A DNA stretch of 64,000 bases from Alcanivorax sp. Lineage in GTDB: Bacteria > Pseudomonadota > Gammaproteobacteria > Pseudomonadales > Alcanivoracaceae. Numbering within the stretch: position 1 is the first letter of the stretch; each line of letters starts with the position of its first letter. The DNA lies in assembly GCF_019431375.1 (NCBI RefSeq), contig NZ_CP080267.1:2235933-2299932 (forward strand), written 5' to 3'. Under the pieces are notes generated by a model, which saw only the letters and a program-made list of their open reading frames with translations, searched no databases and was not told the origin of the DNA. This document shows positions 17,732 through 25,875 of the stretch, in pieces. Made by a program: the position numbers and the translations under genes.

Positions 17732-18745
17732 CTACATTATTAGTTCTAGGTAACCATCAAGACTCCAGATATTTTTTTCCACTTTCAGCGGATCTTTATC
17801 TAGAGAAGAATAAACGATGGATTGATCGTCTGTTTCACCTCTCTCTATTGCAAGGTAGTTCTGAGCCTTACCGTCAAGAATAAGCTTCTTAGCTGATTCA
17901 GACAGCGCATAGGTGATAATAGTTATAGGTGTTTTCTGCCGAAGGCACTTCACCATCAGTTTGGGCTGGATGTGCTCGTCATTAAAACCGTAACCCACAC
18001 AAAGGTAAGACCCGGCTTCATTGAGCGCCTGATCGGCGTTATTAATAATGGAACGAAAAGGCTCAAGATGCGTCTTTTGGTACTTTTGTGTTCCTGGGGT
18101 AACAATCTGAGGTTGATAATTATCCGGTATCTCCTGGATATTTGTGAGGGCTACAGTATCTTCTAGGGGAGACTGAAACCAATCCAGAGATCCATGAACT
18201 TTCCAAATATTAACTCTACGCGAGCTAATTATTTCTTCAGGATCTGCGAGCTGACGGAAAAATCCGTGGGTAAAGCCGGTGTAATGGTAAATGCGAGCCT
18301 GGTCGCATGCATATTCCGCCAAACGATCGTAGTTTGTTGTGACAACGTTTATTTTTTTAAGGCTGCTTTTGAACATATGCTCAAGAAGGCGACTCAATGG
18401 GAACAACGCACTGTTTTGAAGGCTCTTCTGAAATATTTTATTGTCTTCAAAGTTAATCAGCGACCAAGTGGATTTGACAATCCTAGCTGTCAGTTCTTCA
18501 GAAGCTGTTACTTGATGTAGGGCGGACTCCAGATCGACACTATCGTTTAGCAGCTGACAGAACTCCCACCATGTCTCGTTTTCTGCAGCATTGAGCCCCG
18601 ATGTATCAGTATTTTCGACCAAATGATTCGCCAGATCCCACATTCCAGAAATACCGTATGCAGCCGAGGCACCGCTACCCATAATGATGGCAGGCCCCTT
18701 CCCATAGAATTCCTGAGCTTGTTTGGGGTAGTTAAAATCAAGCAT
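17732..18745 (-). CDS. SIR2-domain NADase of a SIR2-HerA defence system
   Basis: Protein of 337 aa with a SIR2-like fold: the glycine loop IIMGSGASAAYGISG (21-34), VVTTNYDRL (N138, D140), the catalytic-His motif VHGSLDW (H184) and GYGFNDEH (251-258). Such SIR2 proteins deplete NAD+ when activated by phage infection. It is the first gene of a two-gene operon with herA. Locally AT-richer DNA than the flanking core genes suggests acquisition. It sits in the last slot of the speE-tail locus. Confidence 0.88.
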   Translation of the reverse strand: MLDFNYPKQAQEFYGKGPAIIMGSGASAAYGISGMWDLANHLVENTDTSGLNAAENETWWEFCQLLNDSVDLESALHQVTASEELTARIVKSTWSLINFEDNKIFQKSLQNSALFPLSRLLEHMFKSSLKKINVVTTNYDRLAEYACDQARIYHYTGFTHGFFRQLADPEEIISSRRVNIWKVHGSLDWFQSPLEDTVALTNIQEIPDNYQPQIVTPGTQKYQKTHLEPFRSIINNADQALNEAGSYLCVGYGFNDEHIQPKLMVKCLRQKTPITIITYALSESAKKLILDGKAQNYLAIERGETDDQSIVYSSLDKDPLKVEKNIWSLDGYLELIM

Positions 18746-19079
18746 CCTATTCTCTCTCTTATTCGCACTAAATTTTTTCTTCTAACATATTTTATGCCGA
18801 TGGAAATTACTCACCCCAAGGAGTCTAGGGGCAGGCCTCTCCATCTTCATAACGCTCACATACTCAAACAGGAGATAAGAGACCCGACCTTCACGCTGCG
18901 CTGCAGCATTGACTTCGTTTATGGGAAATATCGTTAATGAACCATCCAGAAATTAATGTTATTTCATTCGTTGAAAGTAAGCGCATGCGCTTGAGGTCAG
19001 ATCTTATATTTTGCTATTTAAAGCACGGACCTAGGCCTAACCCAAAGCGCCTCTAGAGCCTCTAGAGCCTCTAGAGCCT
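18746..19079. repeat. Gene-free stretch with a 9-bp tandem repeat
   Basis: No gene is seen in 334 bp upstream of the SIR2 operon; a promoter must lie here but none is clear. At 19049-19084 there are almost four tandem copies of GCCTCTAGA. The last overlaps the stop codon of the interrupted gene (TAG in CCTCTAGG/CCTAGAGG). Confidence 0.6.
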
Positions 19080-19389
19080 CTAGGTTTCAGCATGCTGACC
19101 CTTGATCTGGTTCTCAAGCAGAGCCTTTATATTAGCCTTTATACTCTCCGTTTCTCCGACAGAAAGACCATGCTTCCTACACACCCGCCGAGCTACCGCA
19201 ATAAATTGAAAGACTCCGCACCTGATCGACAAAAGCAGAAGATCTATCTTCAATTCGTGTAGAGCCTCCTTTGAGGCCAACTCAGCAGCTTCCTCATGAC
19301 AGGCCTTAATGTACTTCATGTCTTCCTCTGAAAGCTCGGCAGCCGCCATGCGCCTTAGGTTTGCCGTTTCCTCATCCGCCGCTACCAAG
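19080..19389 (-). pseudogene. 3' part of a membrane-anchored protein gene split by the IS element
   Basis: Encodes ~102 residues (VAADEETANLRRMAAAELSE and onward). Removing the IS and one AAG target duplicate joins it in frame to the 5' part at 20632-21035, giving an intact gene of 238 codons (237 aa), with the join reading GLKRYLVAADEE. The product is not recognised: a short N-terminal transmembrane helix followed by a long helical region. The fragment has a possible GTG/ATG start of its own but no evidence of independent expression. Confidence 0.8.
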
Positions 19390-19397
19390 TGTAGTGG

Positions 19398-20226
19398 TCA
19401 ACTAATCCCGGACAGTGATTTAGGTTTTTCTTCTGCCACCGCAGGGGCGATTCCGCCGTTGTAGCTGTGTGGCCTGTGGTGATTGTAGTAACCCATCAGA
19501 TAGTCACCGATATCTTTCTTTGCTTCAGGCAAGTTGCGGTAGCCCATTGTCGGCACCCATTCTGACTTCAGGCTACGGAACAGCCTTTCCATTGGCGCAT
19601 TATCCCAGCAGTTGCCCCGCCGGCTCATGCTTTGCTGCATCCGATAGCGCCACAACCGCTGCCGGAACATGCGACTGGCATATTGGCTGCCCTGATCCGA
19701 GTGGAACATGACTTTCTCAGGCTGACCTCGTTGCTCCCAGGCATGATCCAGGGCCTTCACCACCAGATCTGCATCCGGGTGGCTGGAGATGGCCCAGCCC
19801 ACAACTCGCCGGGCGTAGAGATCCAGCACGACAGCCAGGTAACTCCAGCCTTTCCCCGTCCAGATATAGGTGATATCTCCACACCACACCTGATTCGGGG
19901 CTGCCACCGTAAACTCTCGATCCAGATGGTTCGGTATATCGGGCCGCTCTACTGTCGCCTGCTTGTAAGCATGAGGCCCGGGCTGCTTGCAGACCAGCCC
20001 GAGTTCACGCATAAGACTGCGTACCTTGAAACGGCCAATTTCCTCCCCCCTGCTCATTGAGGAGCCCTTGTATCGTACGGCTTCCCGCCGAGCTGCGACT
20101 CTGATTGAATAAGCAGTTCACTTTGGCTTTCAAGGCTACCCTCTCCGCATCAATACGACGGCACCGCTTACGGTGTTCGTAGTAACAGGAACGATGCACA
20201 TTAAACGCTGAACAGACCAATTCCAC
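19398..20226 (-). pseudogene. IS3-family transposase OrfB, frameshifted
   Basis: DDE transposase with an N-terminal HTH_21-like part (VELVCSAFNVHRSCYYEHRKR) and the catalytic domain with WCGDITYI (D), HSDQGSQYAS (D) and NAPMERLFRSLKSE (E). A run of six C on the plus strand (20045-20050) shifts the frame between LLNEQG and EIGRFKVRS. Removing one base restores a continuous protein. This copy is therefore probably inactive unless the base is a sequencing error. Confidence 0.85.
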
Positions 20227-20252
20227 AGGCTCTTGCTCACTTAATTGGTCAA

Positions 20253-20561
20253 TCAGCGCGTACGATTCCAGTCGTCCGACATCAAGAGAGCAGTAGCCTT
20301 TTTTAGAATGTTCTTCTCCCGTTCCAGGCGCTCACACCGAGCCTCAAGCTCCTGTATCCGGCGCTGTTCCGGGGTAAGAGCCTTGCCTTTGGGGGTAACA
20401 CCTTGGCGTTCAGCCTCAAGCTGCTTGACCCAGCGCCGCAGCGCGCTCTCAACTACACCAAGCGATGTGCTGGCTTGGGGAACAGTGTAGCCTTGATCCA
20501 ACACCAAGCTGGCGGCTTCCTGCTTGAACTCAGGAGTAAAGGAACGTCGTTTTCTGGTCAT
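20253..20561 (-). CDS. IS3-family transposase OrfA
   Basis: Helix-turn-helix protein of 102 aa (RRSFTPEFKQEAASLVLDQG, then a leucine-zipper-like ELEARCERLEREKNILKK). The heptamer A-AAA-AAG at 20298-20304 is a classical -1 slippery site placed where OrfA would be fused to OrfB. Reading on in the -1 frame gives YALIDQLSEQEPVELVCSAF, the start of OrfB. Confidence 0.92.
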   Translation of the reverse strand: MTRKRRSFTPEFKQEAASLVLDQGYTVPQASTSLGVVESALRRWVKQLEAERQGVTPKGKALTPEQRRIQELEARCERLEREKNILKKATALLMSDDWNRTR

Positions 20562-20631
20562 CTGACACCTCGATTAAGGTGGTAACTTTACCACCTACGT
20601 TGGTGTCCGGATTCATTAGACCACTACAAAG

Positions 20632-21035
20632 TAACGCTTTAAGCCAGCGTTTGCGCTAAGCCTATAAGCCAAAACTGGATCAACCGCTGAGAGGTTTTCC
20701 ACAGCACCAAGGTACATCTGGAGCAAACCTTCGTCCTCGGATCCTGAAGTCTTTTTAAATAATTCCGTTAACATCTCACCGTAAAGTTCTTCGACACCCG
20801 CCATTGACGGGTCGCTTTTTGACTCTGGGAAAATCTCATGGAGAGCCTCAACTATGATTTTTGCAGCCGCCGACGGCCTTATAGCGGCAGATCTAATAGA
20901 CCTATAGAGATTTAAGAGCTGGTAGAGAGACCGATTAAGAATCACGTGATTCTCAACTCTTCTCTTGTACATAAAGCCCATTGACGTTAGTGCGCCACCA
21001 ATGAGCGCACCAACAACGGCATTATTCCAATCCAT
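20632..21035 (-). pseudogene. 5' part of the gene interrupted by the IS element
   Basis: Begins MDWNNAVVGALIGGALTSMG, a single N-terminal hydrophobic helix, then a long helical region (NRSLYQLLNLYRSIRSAA and onward). The interrupted frame runs 12 residues or fewer into IS sequence before a stop. Start ATG 21035 follows GGAGAGAGACGAGC. Together with 19080-19389 it formed a 237-aa protein. It is not recognised; its position next to SIR2-HerA makes an accessory or defence role possible but unproven. Confidence 0.8.
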
Positions 21036-21053
21036 GCTCGTCTCTCTCCACAC

Positions 21054-21356
21054 GTTAGAGCCACATAATCGGTGTCAGGTCTTGCCCCGAGCGCCGAGCC
21101 AGAGAAGAGAAGTCATTGCAGAAGCCAGCACCAGGCCGACATAAAGATAAACAGACAGGCATCCCTTCCCCCGATTCGCTTTCGCAGGCCACGCCACCCT
21201 GGCTGACCGGTTTTTGATTTGTGATCCAGTTCCGAATCTACACAATGTTGGAGGACAAGGAAACGCGCAGATAAATTAAAAATGAATAGTTAATAATGAA
21301 TAACGAAAACCGCCCCACGGCAATGGGGCTCTGTTGGTGTGTGCAGCCCTGTCAAA
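21054..21356. repeat. Right boundary region with direct repeat R and heptamers
   Basis: Positions 21108-21247 are the right copy of the R repeat (left copy 14224-14362). Just before it (21073-21090) is a GTCAGGTCTTGCCCC motif whose reverse complement also occurs at 11955. Positions 21282-21310 hold TTAATAG-type heptamers ending CGAAAACC. No gene. This appears to be the distal edge of the speE accessory locus. Confidence 0.7.
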
Positions 21357-22439
21357 TCAGGGCAACACGTTGGCCGGCCCGGTTGGCTCCTGCGGCTCTT
21401 CCAGCTGGCCACGATAGCGGGGCAGGTATTGGGGAAAGCGTTTCTGGATAAAGGCGATCATGTCTTCGCGGATGGAGCACCTGAGGTTCCACAGGGTGGT
21501 GGAGTTTTTGGCGCTCATCAGGAAGCGGATTTGTATGGCTTTTTCCCCGGCTTCCACGACCTGAACGGTGCCGGTGGAACCATCCCACTCCGAGGCCGCT
21601 TCCAGCAGGCGATAGAATTCCTCGCGCAACGGCTCAATGGGGATACCGTAATCCGCCCAGATCAGGGTGCTACCAATTTGGTCGGCGGTATTGCGTGACC
21701 AGTTCTGGAAGGGGTTTTCGATAAACCATTGCAGCGGCACCACCAGACGGCGCAGGTCCCACACCCGCAGGACCACATAGGTGGCCGTGACCTCTTCTAC
21801 CCAGCACCATTCGCCCTGCACGAACATGGCGTCATCGATACGAAAGGGTTGGGTGAGTGCGATCTGCATGCCCGCCAGCAGGTTGCTGAGCACCGGGCGG
21901 GCGGCGAAGCCGAGGATGATGCCGCCGATACCGGCGGAAGCCAGCAGGCTGGTGCCGATCTGGCGGACGGAATCGAAGGTCATCAGGGCGGCACCGGTGC
22001 CGACCAGTACGATGACGATATTCAGGCAACGGACCAGAAAGCGGGTCTGGGTTTCCACCTTGCGCGCCCGCTTCCATTCGTTTTCGTAGGCCGGGTTCAG
22101 TTTGACGATGACGTCGCCAATGGCGGAGGTGAACCCCACCGCGGTCCAGGTGAGGGCAATGATCAGCAGCAGCGTGGTGCCATGGCGTATCTCTGCCAGC
22201 CAGGGCAGATCGTTAGGCACGGTGTACAGCACGCTGCTCAGGGCGATAAGGGCCAGCGACACACCAATGGCCCGCGCCGCCGCGTCGAAGAAGATACGGC
22301 CGACGGAGTCAGACCGGGCAAAACGGCCAATCAGGTAGACCAGCGCTTTATAGACCAGCAACCCGGCGATGATGGCAAGCAGGGCCAGCCCTGCCGCATC
22401 TACCCACGCAACCAGCGCTTCCTGAATCGTCTGCTGCAT
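21357..22439 (-). CDS. MscS-family mechanosensitive channel
   Basis: Inner-membrane protein of 360 aa with four or five N-terminal hydrophobic helices. The MscS pore helix region SLLASAGIGGIILGFAARPV and the beta-domain start LLAGMQIALTQPFRIDDAMFV (residues ~165-210) follow. Such channels open on membrane tension and release solutes after osmotic downshock, which fits a cell that accumulates betaine. The soluble C-terminal domain is present (residues ~210-340). It is a single gene flanked by repeat-rich DNA. Confidence 0.88.
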   Translation of the reverse strand: MQQTIQEALVAWVDAAGLALLAIIAGLLVYKALVYLIGRFARSDSVGRIFFDAAARAIGVSLALIALSSVLYTVPNDLPWLAEIRHGTTLLLIIALTWTAVGFTSAIGDVIVKLNPAYENEWKRARKVETQTRFLVRCLNIVIVLVGTGAALMTFDSVRQIGTSLLASAGIGGIILGFAARPVLSNLLAGMQIALTQPFRIDDAMFVQGEWCWVEEVTATYVVLRVWDLRRLVVPLQWFIENPFQNWSRNTADQIGSTLIWADYGIPIEPLREEFYRLLEAASEWDGSTGTVQVVEAGEKAIQIRFLMSAKNSTTLWNLRCSIREDMIAFIQKRFPQYLPRYRGQLEEPQEPTGPANVLP

Positions 22440-22536
22440 ATGTCCCCCGCCAAGGCGTCACCGACTCCTTGATAACTTAACAGGGGTAATGAGGCAGGTC
22501 TTCCCCCGATTTGCCTTGGCCGGCCAGCGCCGGTTC

Positions 22537-22662
22537 GCATGTCGCAGATCCCCTTGGGGGCAAGCATAGCTCCTACAGAGGCAGGCTATTTACGCCCAGG
22601 ACATTCGACTCCTGTTTTTTGATTTTCGCTATTAACTATTCACTGTTAACTATTAACTGCCT
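22537..22662. repeat. REP half-element and TTAATAG heptamers (reverse)
   Basis: 22537-22577 repeats the segment at 6287-6331 (ending AGCTCCTAC). 22627-22662 is a reverse-oriented heptamer array (CTATTAA / CACTGTTAA units) preceded by TTTTCG. It supplies the TAA stop codon of the following minus-strand gene. Confidence 0.65.
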
Positions 22663-23243
22663 TTCACCGCTTCTTCCACAAAATCCAGCCGGTCCTGGCC
22701 GAAGAACATTTCATTGCCCACGAACATGGTTGGCGCGCCAAACACACCGCGCTTCACGGCCGCTTCGGTGTTGGCCTTGAGCTGTTCTTTCACTTCATCG
22801 CTGGCGGCTTTTTCCAGCCAGGCTTGCGCATCCAGGCCCGCGTCGGTGAGTACACGGGTGATTTCGTCTACCTCGGACAGTTTGCAGGGCTCGCGCCACA
22901 TGGCGTTGTAGAGGGCGGTGATGACGGCATCCTGTTCCGGGGTGCCGATGGCGGCGGTGATGATGCGCATGGGGGTGATGGTGTTCACCGGGAAGTGGGG
23001 GTTCATGGTGAGCGGCACCTGGTAGCGCGCGGCGTAGCGGGCCAGGTCGCGCATCATGTACATGCCCTTGGCGGGCACGGCGCCGGGCGGGTTGTTGCCG
23101 GTGGCCTTGAAGATGCCGCCGAGCAAGACGGGGACGTAGACCAGTTCAGCGCCGGTGCGCTGGCACAGGGCCGGCAGTTGGCTCCAGGCCAGGTAGGCGG
23201 TGGGGCTGCCTACGTCGAAGAGGAATTCGATTTTTGGGGTCAT
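22653..23243 (-). CDS. DsbA-family 2-hydroxychromene-2-carboxylate isomerase-like protein
   Basis: Cytoplasmic thioredoxin-fold protein of 196 aa related to HCCA isomerase and kappa-class glutathione transferases. It begins PKIEFLFDVGSPTAYLAW, where the Ser replaces the CxxC cysteines of DsbA, and ends with GVFGAPTMFVGNEMFFGQDRL, the cis-Pro and substrate region. These enzymes use glutathione to isomerise aromatic degradation intermediates. No naphthalene pathway is nearby, so the substrate is unknown. Its stop codon lies in the heptamer repeat. Confidence 0.85.
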   Translation of the reverse strand: MTPKIEFLFDVGSPTAYLAWSQLPALCQRTGAELVYVPVLLGGIFKATGNNPPGAVPAKGMYMMRDLARYAARYQVPLTMNPHFPVNTITPMRIITAAIGTPEQDAVITALYNAMWREPCKLSEVDEITRVLTDAGLDAQAWLEKAASDEVKEQLKANTEAAVKRGVFGAPTMFVGNEMFFGQDRLDFVEEAVKGS

Positions 23244-23265
23244 GGGTTTTTCCTTTCAGGAATTT

Positions 23266-23334
23266 CCGTAGGAGCGTCGCTGGCGGCGCGATAACCCAAC
23301 GTCGGGAATCGCGCCGCCAGCGACGCTCCTACGG
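23266..23334. repeat. Long palindrome, GTAGGAGCGTCGCTGGCGGC family (1)
   Basis: Left arm CCGTAGGAGCGTCGCTGGCG pairs perfectly over more than 25 bp with the right arm CGCCAGCGACGCTCCTACGG. It lies between two co-oriented genes. Other members: 27391, 33311, 54305 and 58711. Confidence 0.9.
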
Positions 23335-23352
23335 TGAAGGGTTATTGGTTAT

Positions 23353-24078
23353 CTAAAACGTTTCCATCCACGGGCGCAGGTCGATTTCGTGGGTCCAGGC
23401 GTCGCGGGGTTGTTGGTGGAGCATCCAGTAGGTGTCGGCGATGTGTTCCGGGTTGAGGATGCCATCCTGATCTTTCTTGGCGTACATGGCCGGGAAGGTG
23501 TCGCGGATAAAGGCGGTGTCGATGGCGCCATCGATGATGGGGTGCACCACGTGGATGCCTTCCGGCCCCAGCTCGCGGGCCATGCTCTGGGCCAGGGCGC
23601 GCAGGGCAAACTTGGCACCGGCGAAGGCGGAGAAGCCCTTGCCGCCCCGCACCGAGGCGGTGGCGCCGGTGAAGATAATGGTGCCCTTGTTGCGCGGCAC
23701 CATCACGCGAGCGGCTTCGCGGCCGGCCAGGAAACCGGCGAAGGCGCCCATTTCCCAGACCTTGCGGTACACCCGGGCGGTGGTCTCACGGATGGGGAAG
23801 AACACGTTGGCGCCGATGTTGAACACCACCACTTCCACCGGCCCCACTTCTTTCTCGATGGTGTCGAACAGCGCCACCATCTGCTCCTCGTCGCGGGCAT
23901 CGCAGCCGAACGGTCGGGCCTTGCCGCCGGCCTGTTCGATCTCCTGCACCAGGGGCGATAACGCCTCTTCAGTACGGCGGGTGACGCAGACGGTATAGCC
24001 TTCGCGGGCAAAGCGTTTGGCGATGGCACCGCCGGTGGCATCACCGGCACCGATTACAACGACGGCGGATTCAGGCAT
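23353..24078 (-). CDS. Short-chain dehydrogenase/reductase
   Basis: Protein of 241 aa with the Rossmann motif VVVIGAGDATGGAIAKRFA (residues 6-24) and an NIGANV segment in the NNAG position. The catalytic Tyr-Lys region is atypical: GGKGFSAFAGAKFALRALAQ has F-x-x-x-K, so the usual Tyr is not obvious. ATG 24078 follows AGGAGG. It is divergent from the HxlR regulator gene, which probably controls it through the inverted repeat at 24136-24152. The substrate is unknown. Confidence 0.82.
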   Translation of the reverse strand: MPESAVVVIGAGDATGGAIAKRFAREGYTVCVTRRTEEALSPLVQEIEQAGGKARPFGCDARDEEQMVALFDTIEKEVGPVEVVVFNIGANVFFPIRETTARVYRKVWEMGAFAGFLAGREAARVMVPRNKGTIIFTGATASVRGGKGFSAFAGAKFALRALAQSMARELGPEGIHVVHPIIDGAIDTAFIRDTFPAMYAKKDQDGILNPEHIADTYWMLHQQPRDAWTHEIDLRPWMETF

Positions 24079-24122
24079 GGAGCCTCCTGGTTTGTTGCGG
24101 GGCCAGCAGTTGGTTCCCATTT

Positions 24123-24152
24123 AGAACTTATAGTCAGTTCTTTTTGAGAACT
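24123..24152. promoter_or_regulatory. Putative HxlR operator
   Basis: AGTTCT (24136-24141) and AGAACT (24147-24152) form a perfect 6-bp inverted repeat with 5-bp spacing. A further AGAACT is at 24123-24128. It lies in the 116-bp gap between the divergent SDR and HxlR genes, a usual place for an HxlR binding site. Inferred from position and symmetry. Confidence 0.55.
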
Positions 24153-24194
24153 CGTCAACCCTGTATGATCAGAAAACGTTCACGGAGGTTTAGC

Positions 24195-24650
24195 ATGCGC
24201 TGGCAAGACATCGATCAACAGCCCTGTTCCCTGGCCCGCACCCTGGCCATTATCGGCGACAACTGGACGCTGCTGGTGCTGCGCGACTGCTTTATGGGTG
24301 TGCGCCGCTTCGATGATTTCCAGCAACGCCTGGGCGTCACCCGCCATGTGCTCAGCGACCGCCTGCGCAAGCTTACCGAGGGCGGCGTGCTCGACAAGGT
24401 GGCCTACCAGGAACGCCCCCTGCGCCATGAATACCGGCTCACTGCCATGGGCAAGGAGCTGTACCCAGTGATCGTGCATCTGGCCCAGTGGGGCGACAAG
24501 CACCTAGCCGGCGAACACGGCGCCCCCCTCTTTCGCTACCACCGCCAGTGCGGCGAGCCCCTGGAAGCCCAGCTGCAATGCAGCCACTGCGGCGACGTGG
24601 TGAAGCCCAGCGATATTCGGGTGGAGGAAAACCCGCACTACTTTAGTTAA
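24195..24650 (+). CDS. HxlR-family transcriptional regulator
   Basis: Winged-helix regulator of 151 aa. The N-terminus CSLARTLAIIGDNWTLLVLRD and the recognition region RFDDFQQRLGVTRHVLSDRLRKL are typical of HxlR. The C-terminus has a CSHCGD pair and an upstream Cys (RQCGEP) that could respond to thiol stress or bind metal. ATG 24195 follows GGAGG. It likely regulates the divergent SDR. Its TAA stop codon lies in a TTAACAG heptamer repeat. Confidence 0.88.
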   Translation: MRWQDIDQQPCSLARTLAIIGDNWTLLVLRDCFMGVRRFDDFQQRLGVTRHVLSDRLRKLTEGGVLDKVAYQERPLRHEYRLTAMGKELYPVIVHLAQWGDKHLAGEHGAPLFRYHRQCGEPLEAQLQCSHCGDVVKPSDIRVEENPHYFS

Positions 24651-24826
24651 CAGTTAATAGGTAACAGTGAACAGCTCGCGGGGAAGGCTTCTGTTCCTGC
24701 AACCATAGAGGCCGCGCCCATCACTGGGACGCGGCCTCTGCGCTTTAGCCAACACTGGCGCGATCTCGCGCGCTGTTAACTATTCACTGTTAACTGTTAA
24801 CTGTTAACTGTTAACTGTTAACTGCT
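24645..24826. repeat. Convergent intergenic region: terminator flanked by inverted heptamer arrays
   Basis: 24645-24675 holds TTAACAG-type heptamers. 24707-24739 is a hairpin (AGAGGCCGCG pairing with CGCGGCCTCT) suited to terminate both convergent genes. 24773-24825 holds seven GTTAACT-type heptamers in the opposite sense. Both adjoining stop codons (HxlR and LysR) fall inside the arrays. Confidence 0.8.
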
Positions 24827-25727
24827 CCTGCTGTTCTTTCAACAACGCCAACACCTTCTGCCGCAACCAGCTGTGGGCCGGGTCGGCGCTTTGGTCGCGG
24901 TGCCAGTAGAGGTGCATTTCCAGGCCGGGCAGGTCGGCCGGGAAGGATTTGATCACCATGCCCTTGCGAGACAGGCGACCGGCCAGGGTGGCCGGCAGGG
25001 TGAGCAGCAAGTCGGTGTTCTGTACGGTGCTGATGGCCGCCTGGTAGTGCTGGCAGCGCAGGCGGATATGGCGCCGGTAGCCCTGCCGGGCCAGGCCGAA
25101 ATCTTCCAGCCCCGGCCCTTCGCGGCGGGACGACACCAGCACATGCTGGGCGGCCAGGTAGCCGGGCAGATCCATGTCATCAGCCAGCTCATGACCCTCG
25201 CGCATCATCACCACCAGCGGCCCGCTGAGTACCGGCAGGTGCTCGATGGATTCCGGCAGGGCCAGCATCACGTCGCAGGCCAGGTCCAGCCGGCCACTGG
25301 CCAGCTCAGTGGCCATCTGCTTTCGGCTGATAGTGAGTGATTGCAAACGCACCCCGGGAGCGTCTTCCAACAGCTGCGCCATCAGCGATGGCAGCAGGCA
25401 GCCTTCCAGGCCATCGCGCAGGCCCAGCACGAAGGTGCGCTCCGCCTCGCTGGCATCGAAACCGCCTTCATCACTGAGGCAGCGCTGGAAGCCCCCCAGG
25501 GCATGACGCACCGGGCTGACCATGGCCCGGGCCCGGGCGGTGGGCACCATACGGCTGCCCTGGCGCACGAACAGCGGGTCGCCCAAGCGGTCACGCAGGC
25601 GCCCCAAGGCGTGGCTCACCGCCGGCTGGGTCAGGTTGAGCACCTTGGCGGCGCGGGTCAGGGAGCCTTCGGTGTAGATGGCATCGAAGACCACGAAAAG
25701 ATTGAGATCGAACCGCGAAACATGCAT
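24804..25727 (-). CDS. LysR-family transcriptional regulator
   Basis: Protein of 307 aa with an N-terminal winged helix (FDLNLFVVFDAIYTEGSLTR through LTQPAVSHALGRLRDRLG, residues 5-50) and a C-terminal periplasmic-binding-type effector domain. It is close in style to the NodD/LinR/PcpR group (MHVSRFDLNLFVVFDAI). It is divergent from the SDR gene at 25876, which it probably regulates. The last residues (LTVNS) are encoded by the heptamer repeat, so the protein's tail depends on repeat length. Confidence 0.88.
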   Translation of the reverse strand: MHVSRFDLNLFVVFDAIYTEGSLTRAAKVLNLTQPAVSHALGRLRDRLGDPLFVRQGSRMVPTARARAMVSPVRHALGGFQRCLSDEGGFDASEAERTFVLGLRDGLEGCLLPSLMAQLLEDAPGVRLQSLTISRKQMATELASGRLDLACDVMLALPESIEHLPVLSGPLVVMMREGHELADDMDLPGYLAAQHVLVSSRREGPGLEDFGLARQGYRRHIRLRCQHYQAAISTVQNTDLLLTLPATLAGRLSRKGMVIKSFPADLPGLEMHLYWHRDQSADPAHSWLRQKVLALLKEQQEQLTVNS

Positions 25728-25875
25728 GGCGTTTATCAGTAATCATTGCGAGGATTCATTGGATTTATTGAAACGCCGTCACTAGCATCGGTCAATGGAT
25801 AAGACCCCGGATCTCGGCGGGTCGACGCCTGACGCCCAATCCACGACCGAAATCACCATGACAACAGGACACATC

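Larger units (their letters stand above)
19390..20628 (-). mobile_element. IS3-family insertion sequence (1239 bp)
   Basis: Ends are inverted repeats: TGTAGTGGTC at the left matches the reverse complement of GACCACTACA at the right, both followed by a TCCGGACA-like block. A 3-bp target duplication AAG flanks it (19387-19389 and 20629-20631). It contains orfA and orfB in the usual overlapping arrangement on the minus strand. The element interrupts a minus-strand gene whose frame is restored by its removal, so both ends are exact. Confidence 0.95.

Noticed and set aside
10134..21248. Classic tRNA-anchored genomic island
   Set aside because: No tRNA gene or integrase is present at either end.
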